A stretch of 33,155 nucleotides of DNA, taken from Eggerthellaceae bacterium UBA3686. GTDB taxonomy: Bacteria; Actinomycetota; Coriobacteriia; Coriobacteriales; Eggerthellaceae. Below, one piece after another: positions 17,173-26,600 of this stretch. The first letter of the stretch is position 1, and each line of letters starts with the position of its first letter. The notes below the pieces were generated by a model. The model ran no database searches. It had not been told where the DNA came from and saw only the letters and a list, made by a program, of their open reading frames with translations. The stretch lies in contig DFIX01000002.1 in assembly GCA_002371495.1 (NCBI GenBank), positions 1 through 33,155 on the forward strand, read 5' to 3'. Made by a program: the position numbers and the translations under genes.

Positions 17173-17679
17173 ATGAAACGTAAAACGACTTTGCTTGCAG
17201 CCCTTGCCATCGCATCGGTGCTAGGCATGGGAATAGCGCCTGCTGGTGCGTACTTCACCGATTCCAGCACGGCGAATGGCGGGATCCCGATTGGTATTAC
17301 GCCCTCGACTGATTTTTACGAATGGTACGAAAACGGTGTAAAGCACCTTACCGTCACCAACTCTGCCGATGCATCGTCGCCGGTGTTCGTGCGCGCACGA
17401 GCCTACACGAGCCTGCCTACAACCATATCTGGCTCGGGATGGATTGCTGCGGATGACGGCTGGTACTACTACAGCCCGGCCATCGCGCCTGGCGGCACGA
17501 GCGAGGACTTGACCGTGACCATACAGTTCCCACCCATCCGGTCGACGGACGAACCGAATGGCGCCGAAATTGGCGACAACTACAACATCATCGTGGTGTA
17601 TGAGTCGACGCCGGCGATTTACGACGCCGCTGGCAATCCTGCGCCCGACTGGTCGTATATCTTGGATAGCGGAAACTAA
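17173..17679 (+). CDS. Small TasA/camelysin-like protein with SipW-type signal peptide (168 aa)
   Basis: Member of the TasA/camelysin-like group, small beta-sandwich fibre or matrix proteins matured by SipW-type signal peptidases. Seen: a signal region running LLAALAIASVLGMGIAPAG into AYFTDSSTANG, the hallmark of SipW-dependent substrates (membrane core followed by AYFTD and a small polar stretch ending in N/G); then a compact domain with LTVTNSADASSPVFVRARAY and a hydrophobic final strand. No anchor. GGGGG and AGAGG in the 12-base gap after the previous gene give the start. The only SipW-type peptidase in the window is the fusion protein 13 kb downstream, an attractive but unproven partner. 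Confidence 0.8.
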   Translation: MKRKTTLLAALAIASVLGMGIAPAGAYFTDSSTANGGIPIGITPSTDFYEWYENGVKHLTVTNSADASSPVFVRARAYTSLPTTISGSGWIAADDGWYYYSPAIAPGGTSEDLTVTIQFPPIRSTDEPNGAEIGDNYNIIVVYESTPAIYDAAGNPAPDWSYILDSGN

Positions 17680-17693
17680 GGAAGGGGATTAGC

Positions 17694-18461
17694 ATGATTA
17701 AGACACTCTTCCGTTCACCCATTACCACGATTGTGCTGTTCGTGCTGGCAGCTGCTCTGCTGATCGGCGGCGGCATCGGCGCTGCTCAGGCTGCCCCGCG
17801 CATTCAGTCCAACGACTACCGCGCCGAGGTCGTGCTGAGCAACATCGAGACCTCCATCACCGAGAACGGCACCATCGTCGAGGGCGATGACACGCTGCTG
17901 CGTCAAGGCTTCACATCGTACGCGAGCAACGCAGAGAAGGGCTTGGGTTGGGATGCCCAGAACCAGGCTGTGACCGGCTTCAAGCTTGGCACGACTTACG
18001 ACGAGGCGCTGGCCGTGCGCAACGTCGGCACGATCGACCAGTACATTCGCGTTACCGTGAACAAGTACTGGGTGCTGACCGGTACCGACGGCAAGCCGCT
18101 CGCCGACGCCCAGGGCAAGCAGGTGACGCTGGACCCGTCGCTTATCGATCTGCACTTTATCGACGGCTCGTCGGGCGACAAGGGCGAAGGTCGCTGGTCG
18201 ATCGACGAGGCCGCCTCGACGCCCGAACGCACGGTGCTCTACTACAGCGAGCCTATCGCTCCCGGTGCGGATACCAATCCCTTTACCGATAAGCTCACGG
18301 TAAAGAGCGACGTCATCTCGCAAGTGACCAAGCAGGCCGACGGCAGCCTGTCGTTCGACTACAACGGCGTGCAATTCCGCATCAAGGCTTCGGTCGACGC
18401 CGTGCAGACGCACAACCCCGACCCCGCCATGACCAGCGCCTGGGGCCGTACTAACAAGTAA
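17694..18461 (+). CDS. TasA-cluster secreted protein (255 aa)
   Basis: Exported protein of a type I recall from pilus/SipW clusters of Clostridia and Coriobacteriia, with no known biochemical role. Seen: a membrane signal with LLIGGGIGAAQAAPR resembling the SipW-type signal core; then YRAEVVLSNIETSITENG, ALAVRNVGTIDQYIRVTVNK (a TasA-like strand pattern) and a C-terminal beta region. No wall anchor. AAGGAAGGGG precedes the ATG. The stop codon TAA (18459-18461) overlaps the first two bases of a GGGTCAGACCC palindrome, so that element was inserted or retained exactly at the end of the gene. It is likely a structural partner of the preceding small protein. Confidence 0.72.
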   Translation: MIKTLFRSPITTIVLFVLAAALLIGGGIGAAQAAPRIQSNDYRAEVVLSNIETSITENGTIVEGDDTLLRQGFTSYASNAEKGLGWDAQNQAVTGFKLGTTYDEALAVRNVGTIDQYIRVTVNKYWVLTGTDGKPLADAQGKQVTLDPSLIDLHFIDGSSGDKGEGRWSIDEAASTPERTVLYYSEPIAPGADTNPFTDKLTVKSDVISQVTKQADGSLSFDYNGVQFRIKASVDAVQTHNPDPAMTSAWGRTNK

Positions 18462-18493
18462 TGTGTAAAAGGGTCAGACCCCTTTTACACATT
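18460..18493. repeat. GGGTCAGACCC palindrome, copy 1
   Basis: A near-perfect inverted repeat: AATGTGTAAAAGGGTC pairs with its complement around a single A, with one extra C on the right arm. It begins inside the stop codon of the preceding gene. Because it has an A-run and a T-run it could end transcription in either direction. Two further copies are at 19324-19358 and, cut by the window end, 33135-33155. Confidence 0.85.
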
Positions 18494-18522
18494 ATGCGTG
18501 CTGATAGGAGAAGTGATAAACG

Positions 18523-19311
18523 ATGAAACGAATGCGAGTCCTGATTGTGGCCCTGGTGGCTGCGCTGGCCTGCGCCTTCCCGGCGGTGGCCTTCGCGGAT
18601 CAACTGACGGGCTCGAGCAACTGGTCGGTCACGTTCACATCCGACGAGAAGATGGAAGACAATTTCTCGGCCAATGAATATGCTGACCAGGTGGGCCACC
18701 TGCAGCCTGGTGACGACATCACCTTCACCGTGGCGCTTCACCACGAGAATTCCCAGGCGGCCGACTGGTACATGGCCAACGAGGTCCTGAAGACGCTCGA
18801 AGAGGGCAGCGCGACGGGTTCGGCCTATGGTTACAAGCTGACCTACATCGATCCTTCCGGCACCGAGCGCGAGCTCTACAATAGCGAGACCGTCGGCGGC
18901 GACTCGTCGCAGGGTCTGTTCGAGGCCACGAACGCCCTGGACGATTACTTCTATCTGGATAACCTCCAGTATGGTGAGACCGCATCGGTGAAGCTGGTCG
19001 TCTCGCTCGACGGCGAGACCGAGGGCAATGCCTACTTTGACAAATTGGCTCGCCTGCAGATGAAGTTCGCGGTGGAGCTGCCGTCCCCCAACACGGTCGA
19101 AAACCGTGAAGAGCACACTACGGTCACCGAGAACACCGTGAACAATACGACGACCAACCAGACCATTCGCGCCAATGACGCAAATCGCAATGTTGTGCGG
19201 ACCGGCGACGGCATGGTCGAGCTGATGCCTTTCTTCATTGCGATGATCGTCAGCGGTGCGTTGTTCCTTGCACTGGCCGTCTACAGCGTGCGCCTGCGCC
19301 GCCGCGCATAA
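18523..19311 (+). CDS. Membrane-anchored surface protein with RTGD-type C-terminus (262 aa)
   Basis: Exported, membrane-tethered protein of the pilus/SipW cluster; function unknown. Seen: a signal peptide ending near AFADQL; an extracellular domain (about 25-190) with LQPGDDITFTVALHHEN and YGETASVKLVVSLDGE; an Asn/Thr-rich linker (TVTENTVNNTTTNQTI); then VVRTGDG, a membrane segment (about 231-253) and a RLRRRA tail. RTGD sits where an LPxTG signal would, so it is either a non-canonical sorting signal or a plain membrane anchor. AGGAG at 18506-18510 sets the start. Both flanks carry the same palindrome, making this a bracketed cassette of one gene. Confidence 0.72.
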   Translation: MKRMRVLIVALVAALACAFPAVAFADQLTGSSNWSVTFTSDEKMEDNFSANEYADQVGHLQPGDDITFTVALHHENSQAADWYMANEVLKTLEEGSATGSAYGYKLTYIDPSGTERELYNSETVGGDSSQGLFEATNALDDYFYLDNLQYGETASVKLVVSLDGETEGNAYFDKLARLQMKFAVELPSPNTVENREEHTTVTENTVNNTTTNQTIRANDANRNVVRTGDGMVELMPFFIAMIVSGALFLALAVYSVRLRRRA

Positions 19312-19323
19312 GGTGAAAAAGAT

Positions 19324-19358
19324 AATGTGTAAAAAGGGTCAGACCCTTTTTACACATT
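19324..19358. repeat. GGGTCAGACCC palindrome, copy 2
   Basis: A perfect 17-bp inverted repeat around one central A (35 bases): A-run, GGGTC-A-GACCC, T-run. It differs from copy 1 by one extra A/T pair and by lacking the extra C. It lies 12 bases after the stop of the RTGD-anchored protein and ends 18 bases before the next ATG. Confidence 0.88.
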
Positions 19359-19376
19359 CGACGAACGGAGTATGAA

Positions 19377-20531
19377 ATGAGCAAGTTGAGATTCGCCGAA
19401 ACGGCATGTGCCAGAACCAGGGCGCTTGCCGGTGTTGCGGCCTTGCTGCTGGCGGCATTCGTAGCGGCCGTGCTGTGCATGGCGGCTGCGCCGTCGCAGG
19501 CGTATGCCTACCAGTACACCGTTCGCGTTCTGGGTGGCAACGAGGGTACGGTCGGTGCGAGCACCGTGCAGATGCAAAACGATGATACGAAGCTGGGTAC
19601 CGTCAAGGACGGCATTGTCAGCCTGCAGGTCGACAAAGGGGACTTCGTCAAGCTGGACACCGGCAGCGTCACGCTCAACGACGGATCGAAGTATTACGTT
19701 AAGGGTTTCCGCCTATCTGGCCAAGATGCCCAACACGCTACATCCTTCGCCGTGATCGAGGACATGGACTTCGTCGTGTCCTACGGCGTGCAGGGCGACA
19801 TGGTTCCCTACACGCTGCACTTCGTGGAGTACCAGACGGGTGAGGTGCTGGCTGACCCCATTACCTATTACGGTAACGTTGGCGACAAGCCAGTGGCTTC
19901 GTTCGAGTACATCCCCGGCTACCGTCCGCTGTACCGCAACATAACCGGCACGCTCGCTGCTAGCGGCAATGATTTCACGTTCGAATACGTTGCGCTCGCC
20001 GAGGGCGAGACCGAGCAGGGCACGACCACTACGACCACGACGACGGTGCCCGGTACCACCACCACGACCACGACGCCTGGCACGACGACCACGGTTCCCG
20101 GCACGACCACCACGACCACGACTACGGTCGGCGGCAATGCGGCAACCGGAAACGCGGCTGCCGGTAATGCCGCCGCAGGCGGAAACGAAGAGGGCGAAGG
20201 CGAAGAAGGCGTCGCCGAGGGCAACGCCGCCGCCAACGCAGGCGCAAACGCAAACGCTGGTGCAGCCCCCGCCGCGGCCCAGCCCGCAACGCCGCCCGCT
20301 ACCGAAGAGATCTTGGACACCGACAACCCGTTGGCTCAGTCCGGCTCGACCGCTACCGACGGCGGCGCGGCGACGACCGGCTCGGCACCGCTCGAGGGCG
20401 CCTCGAACGATCAGGGCATTCCCATGTGGGTGTTCTGGGTCATCGGCATTATCGTGGCCGCCGCAGCTGCCGGCATCGCGTTCTTCTTCTACCGCCGTCG
20501 CAGGCTCGAGGAAGAGGAGCTCTTCTACTAA
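19377..20531 (+). CDS. MucBP-like membrane-anchored protein with Thr-rich repeats (384 aa)
   Basis: Last gene of the pilus operon; a surface protein held by a C-terminal membrane segment. Seen: a signal peptide ending near AYAYQYT; a domain with VTLNDGSKYYVKGFRLSG; a MucBP-like stretch PYTLHFVEYQTGEVLADPIT followed by YYGNVGDKPVASFEYIPGYR; Thr-rich repeats broken by PG (about 219-255); a Gly/Ala/Asn/Glu-rich stalk; a membrane segment (about 345-370) and RRRR-rich tail. No LPxTG. I recall the YYVKG plus YYGNVGDKP pair from the same kind of clusters in gut Clostridia. The ACC/ACG codon runs (about 20030-20130) are slippage-prone. The CGGAG at 19366-19370 supports the start. A long hairpin ends the operon. 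Confidence 0.78.
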   Translation: MSKLRFAETACARTRALAGVAALLLAAFVAAVLCMAAAPSQAYAYQYTVRVLGGNEGTVGASTVQMQNDDTKLGTVKDGIVSLQVDKGDFVKLDTGSVTLNDGSKYYVKGFRLSGQDAQHATSFAVIEDMDFVVSYGVQGDMVPYTLHFVEYQTGEVLADPITYYGNVGDKPVASFEYIPGYRPLYRNITGTLAASGNDFTFEYVALAEGETEQGTTTTTTTTVPGTTTTTTTPGTTTTVPGTTTTTTTTVGGNAATGNAAAGNAAAGGNEEGEGEEGVAEGNAAANAGANANAGAAPAAAQPATPPATEEILDTDNPLAQSGSTATDGGAATTGSAPLEGASNDQGIPMWVFWVIGIIVAAAAAGIAFFFYRRRRLEEEELFY

Positions 20532-20548
20532 GAACAAGGGCACAGACG

Positions 20549-20590
20549 CGCCCCCTGCTGCAAGGCCCTTTCATCTTGCAGCAGGGGGCG
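20549..20590 (+). terminator. Operon-terminal hairpin
   Basis: A perfect 16-bp stem (20549-20564 with 20575-20590) with a 10-base loop, 17 bases after the MucBP-like gene, followed by ACTTTAAC. It cleanly separates the pilus operon from the second giant adhesin. Confidence 0.8.
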
Positions 20591-20687
20591 ACTTTAACAA
20601 TGACGAAATAGATCTACAAACGAACTAAAGCAACTGATAGCATAGTGTTTCAGATTATCAGGTGGTTTTCCAAACGGAGCGTTACCG

Positions 20688-23600
20688 ATGTCTGTACTGC
20701 CGACCAACGAGGAACTTGCCGCCAAGCGCAGAAGGCGCACGAGATTCGCATGGGCCATAATCGTGTTGGCGGTGTTCGTGGCGCTGGGCACGGTGGTTTC
20801 GCTCATGGTCAGCGGCGAGGCGGCAACGCGCGATCGCGCTGGTCTAACCGCAGCCACAATCGACGAGAACGCCGTCGACCCCGAAGCCATCGCTGCAGCC
20901 AAGAGGCCCGGCCCTGCGCAGTCGTTCGACGGCGAGGCGGGCGGCATGGCCGTGCACGTCGATGCCGAAGAGGGCGCGTTCCCCGCAGGCACGACGATGA
21001 CGGTGGCGGTCGTTGGCGACGACGAGGTCGCCGAGGCGCTGGATTCGGCCGTCGAGGGCGAAGTCGTGCGCTCCCAAGCTTTCGACATCGCCTTTTGGGA
21101 TGCTAACGGCGACGAGCTCGAGCCGCAGGCGCCAGTCCACGTGTCGTTTCACTCGGCATTCCAACCCGAAACCGAGCAGCCCGTCGTCGTTCACGTATCG
21201 GACGAGGGCGATGCGGTTGTCATGCAGCAGCAGGAAGATGACGCCTCGACGGCCGGCGAGGCCGTGACCGTCTCGTCCGAGGAGTTCTCGATTTACATCT
21301 ATGCCGTCACGAAGATCGAGAAGAACATACTCGCAAGCGACGGCCGCAACTACAAGATTACGGTGACCTATAACGACGACGCGCAGATCCCGCAGGGCAC
21401 CGAGCTCGTCGTCTCCGAAGTCGATGATGCCTCCAAGCAGTTCGACGAGTACCTCGAGCAGGCGGAAAGCGCGCTCGGGCTGGAGTCGGGCACGGCCGGC
21501 TACGCGCGTTTCTTCGACATTGCACTTGCCCACGATGGCGCTGAGGTGCAGCCTGCGACGCCGGTGACGGTGAAGGTCGAACTGGCCGATGCCCAATCCG
21601 GCGAGCTTTCGGTCGTGCACTTCGAGGGCGAAGGCGCCGAAAAGCCCGAGGTGGTCGATGCGGCTTCGCAAACAGGCGAGGTCAATTTCGAGGCGGCGGG
21701 CTTCTCGGTCTACGCCATCGTTCAGGGCCCGGCCCCGGAAATGCGCACCGCCACCAGTCTCGACGAGCTCGCCGAAGGCGAGCCGTTCCACCTGGCAAGC
21801 TCGCGCGGCTTCATGCTGTACTTCACCAACGTCATGGCGAGCAGCGGAAATCCCCCGAAGATCGGCAACACGCGCGTTGCGCTCGATGCCGCGTCCTACA
21901 CCTTCGAGCGCATCGAGGGCACGTCTGACCAGTTCAGGGTATACACGACCGATCCCGACGGCAACAAGGTGTACATGAACCTTACCGGCTCCGGCGACAA
22001 CGGCGAGATGTCGCTTGACGGGGAAGACGATGCCGAGCCGACGGTCTATACCGTCGAGCAGTTCGGCGCGGGCTTCTATATTTACTCGGCTCAGAACGGG
22101 CTTAAGTACGGCATCAACCGCTTCAGTGGCGAGAACAGCCCCGGTTTCGCCGGATGGAAGGGCAAGGACGACGGCAGCCGCATCCTGGTCGTGTACCCGC
22201 CCGAAGGGGGCAAGGACCTGCTGAAGCTCAACGGCAAGACCTACGGCATCGTCAACCAGCAGTCCTACATCTCGGGCTACGCCATGATGGCCCAGAAGTT
22301 CAACGACTCGCGCCTCGAGCGGAAGTACCTCGTGACGAGGCAGAACCCCGAGGACGAGAACGGGGCTCTGTGGGTTGCCCAAGGCGCCGACGTGCCGCAA
22401 TGGACGTTCCATGCCGTGAACGAGAACGTCTACTACCTGACCACCACCGTTAACGGGGCGACCAAGTACCTGAAGGCGACGAGCAAGGGCCTTGCCCTCG
22501 TCGATGAGGCGCAAGACGATTGCCAGATCCAGATTCAGGCGGGCACGGGCAACTATGCCGGAAAGGTCCTGATGACCGCACGGGACGGCAGCATCGTCCA
22601 CATGCACGCCAACGGCAAGACGAACGGTTTCGGCACCACGACCAATGCGCCGAACGCTTCGAGCTGGATGAGCTTCGTCCAGGAGTCCAAACTCAAAGAC
22701 GAGGATTTCACGTTCTTCTCGGCGACCAAGGTCAGCGTTTCGGACACGCAGAAGGTCACCAACGGCTCGAAGGTCATCGTGTACACGCGCGTGTGGAACG
22801 ACTCGAAGAAAGAATACGAGTTCTACGCCATCGACCATGCGGGCGCGCTTACGCGCGTCTACGAGGACGGCGACATGCTGCAATGGGTCGGAAACGAGAT
22901 AAACACGCTGCAGTGGGAATTCACCGAGTACTACTTCGCGGGCACGACCAACCCCAACTACTACTACGAACTGCAGAACACCTATTCGGGGCAGTACCTG
23001 GCGCCGCAGATAAACGGCGGGCAGATCCTTTCCGATTCGACGATCGGCATCAACATGAACGGGCGGCGCAACGGCGAGTACTATTCCACGATACTCGCCT
23101 GGGACGACCCGCATTACGATTACGCCGGGCTTAAGGTCGAGGGCGGCCAGCTCGCCTCGTGCCCGCGCACGCAGGCGCAGGACTTCTACTTCGCCATCAT
23201 GGACGAGCCCGTGCAGACGCCGCAGCTGAACGCCGTCGAGACCGTCGACAGCAACGAGTACGGCATATCGATGAGCATGATCGACTACAGCGGCACGAAG
23301 GCCAACAACGGCACCTTCGACCAGACGCAGACCGACGTGTACGGCGATACCGGCAACACCAAGGACCTGATGAAGCCCTACCTCGAGGAGGACGGTTACC
23401 CCGTGTCGACGAAGACCGGCAAATCGCTCGGCGAGCTGTACCAGGGCACGCAGCCGGTCAACCACCTGTTCTTGCAGAGCACCTACGACGAGAGCGGCTA
23501 CTTCGAGTACAACTGCACCGAGAACTTCGCCCACCTGAATTCCGAAACGGGCGATTTCGTGGTGTACGACAAGGTGGGCACGATCGAGACGAGCAACGTC

Positions 23601-26600
23601 AGCCTGAACCACGGCCAGTTCATGCCCTATAACGACCTGGTCGAAGGGCGCCTGTCCAACAGCCACAGCAACGTCACCGACGAGCTGGACCGAGCGCTGC
23701 CGCCGTCGGACCCGCGCAAGGACATGGACCTGTACACGATTCCGTACAACCAGAACAACGCGCCCGACGTGACGGGGAACGCCAACTACCATTTCGGCAT
23801 GCAGATGCAGGCGGCGTTCACGCAGACGGCCAACGGGCTCGACGATTGGGGCCACGACATCATCTTCGAGTTCGCCGGCGACGACGACATGTTCCTGTAC
23901 GTCGACGGGATGCTGGTGCTGGACCTGGGCGGCGTGCATGCGGCGCAATCGGGCAAGGTCAACTTCCGCACCGGGCAGATAACGACCTCGTCGCGGGGAA
24001 GCACGACGCTGCTCGCGCAATTCCAGAAGGGCTACAAGGCGCAGCATCCCGAGGCGTCGCAGGACGAGGTGGACGCATGGCTGAAAGGCATATTCAAGAC
24101 CGACGCCTCCGGCAAGCTGACCAGCGTTTTTGCCGATTATTCGACGCATCGGATGAAGATGTTCTACATGGAACGCGGCGCGGGCGCGTCGAACCTGCAC
24201 ATGCGCTTCAACCTGGCGTCGGTCAAGCCGGGCACGGTCATGCTGAGCAAGACGATGTCGGGCACCGACGAGAAGTACTACTCGCTGACGGAGTTCCCGT
24301 ACCAGATTTGGTACCGCACCGCAGAAGACGGGCCGTTCCGCCTGCTCGGTTCGGCCGAGGGCGACCGGCGCCGCGTGAGGTACGTCGGCAAGGGCATCGA
24401 CGTGCACTATGCGCAGAGCTTCACGCCGGCGGGCGGCGGTGCGGCCTACGATGACGTGTTCTTCCTGAAGCCCGGCGAGGCCGTCGAGATCGAGATGCCC
24501 GAAAACGCCGTTTCGTACTACATCACCGAGTGCGGGCTGGATCCGCGAGTGTATGCGAAGGTGAGCGCCAACGGCGAGGAGCTCGCGGGCAAGGTGGCAG
24601 CTGGAAACCCGGGCCGCGAGGACTATTCGGTTGCGGAAGCGGCCGTGAGCGAACGTCAGGCGGTCGCGTACGACAACGAGCTGAGCCCCGATGCGCAAAA
24701 GACGCTGACTATTACGAAGCGCCTGTTCAAGGAGGACGGCGTTACGCCGCTTGGGCGCGCGGACGACGACACGACCTTCGATTTGCGCCTGTACCTGGGA
24801 AGCGAGAACGATACGTCGCTCGGCCTTGCCAACATGTACGGCTACCATGTGCTCGACGCGAACGGCAATTACTGCAAATGGGATTCTGCGCAAGGCAAGT
24901 TTGCTTCCCTTGGCAAGAGCTCCTTCGGCGCGCTCACCGACGCCGAGAAGGACATGGCGACGTTCGCGACCTCGATCAACGGTTCGATCAGCCGCATTCC
25001 GGTCGACTACACCGTCGAAGTGCGCAACCTGATCGTCGGTACGAAGTTCAGGGTCGAGGAGCGCGAGGGGGAGATTCCCGAGGGGTATTCGTTCCAGAAG
25101 TACGTGCGCGTCGCGAGCGCCGATACCGTGGACTACGACAATGCCGTTACCCCGGCAGGCACCGTCATCGACCCACCATCGGGCGAAACCGCAGAGTCGG
25201 GTTCGATCCGCTTCGGCGCGGACGACCCGGCGGTGGAGGTTCGCAACTTGCGCGGGTGGGGCCTTACGGCCAAGAAGGTGTGGTCTGATGCCAGCTACAT
25301 GCAGGACCGGGACCCGATTTACTTTGCGGTGTATTTGAGGGGCGACGGCGATGGTGCTGGTGGCGAGGGTGCTGGCCCTGGCGCTGGGGGCGCTGCCGGC
25401 GACGACGACCTTGAGCTGGTCGACGGGACGCTTCGCCAGATGGCGGCGGGGCAGACGTCGCTGTACTGGTATTTCCGGTCGCTGCAGCCGGGCAAGACGT
25501 TCGACGACTACGTGTTGCGCGAGGTGACCGTTAAGGGCCAGTTCAGCGTCGATGACGAAGGGTACGTGCATGCGGGCGCCGGCGGGGGAGGGCCTGCGGC
25601 CGATGCTGACGGCGGTGACGGTGACGGTGGCGATGGTTCAGGCGCTGACGGTGGCGCCGAAGGCGGCAGTGGCGGTGGCGCCGAAGGCGGCGATGCCGCA
25701 GGCACGAGTGCCGGGACCGTTTCGGGGACGGGTTCGCTCACAGTGACGCCGATCGAGCAAGACGGCTCGCTGACCTGCGCCGCAACTCCCGTGGGTGGCA
25801 CGTCCGGCGACTACACGTACACGGTATCGTACGACGTGGGGACCACGACGGGCGGCGACAACAACGTGCGCACCGACACCGTCACGAACAGCCGACCGGG
25901 CATTGCGGTCGTGAAAACCGATATGCAGGGTAATCCGCTTGCGGGCGCGAGGTTCACGCTGCTCGACGGCGACGGCAACGCCATCGGCAGCGCTACCTAT
26001 ACATCCGACGAGAACGGCCTGGTGACGGTCGCGTATCTGCCCGATAACGGCACGTACACGCTTACCGAGGCCAAGTCGCCCCAGGGTTTCCAGGGCCTTA
26101 CGGGGGCAATCACGATTACGTCTAAGGATGGCAAGGTGACGGTGGCCGGCGATGAGGCCGACGAGGGCATGTACGCCTACGATGCCGACGGCGGCGCGGG
26201 CGTTGCCGCGGTTGCCGGAGGTGCCGGGGGCGCCGCGGATGGTGCTGGCGCAGGCGCGGGCGACACGGGTGGCGCGGACGGCGGGGGAGCGACCCAGGGT
26301 GGCGCCGGCAACACCGTAGGCGCGGGCGGCACGCCAAATGTGTCCGTCGCATCCACGATTACGGTGAAGAACAGGCCCTTCTCGCTTAAGGTCGTGAAGG
26401 TCGACGAGCAGACGGGCAATGCGCTACTTGGCGTGCATTTCGCAATATACCGACAAGTGGCCAACAGCACTGGGCAGATGGTGCGCGACACGCGTCCCGT
26501 CGACGGGTACGGCAACTTGGTGACCGATGCGCGCGGGCTCATCGCCGAGGACCTGAGCGGGCTCAAGCCGGGCACCTATTACCTGACCGAGACGCAGAAG

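Noticed and set aside
18523..19311. RTGDG as a certain sortase signal
   Set aside because: It lacks the Leu-Pro of LPxTG; a simple membrane anchor explains the hydrophobic segment and basic tail equally well.
20844..25571. A 1575-codon open frame on the minus strand opposite the second giant adhesin
   Set aside because: It mirrors the GC-rich codon pattern of the plus-strand gene, is low-complexity and His/Arg/Val-rich, and has no recognisable domain.
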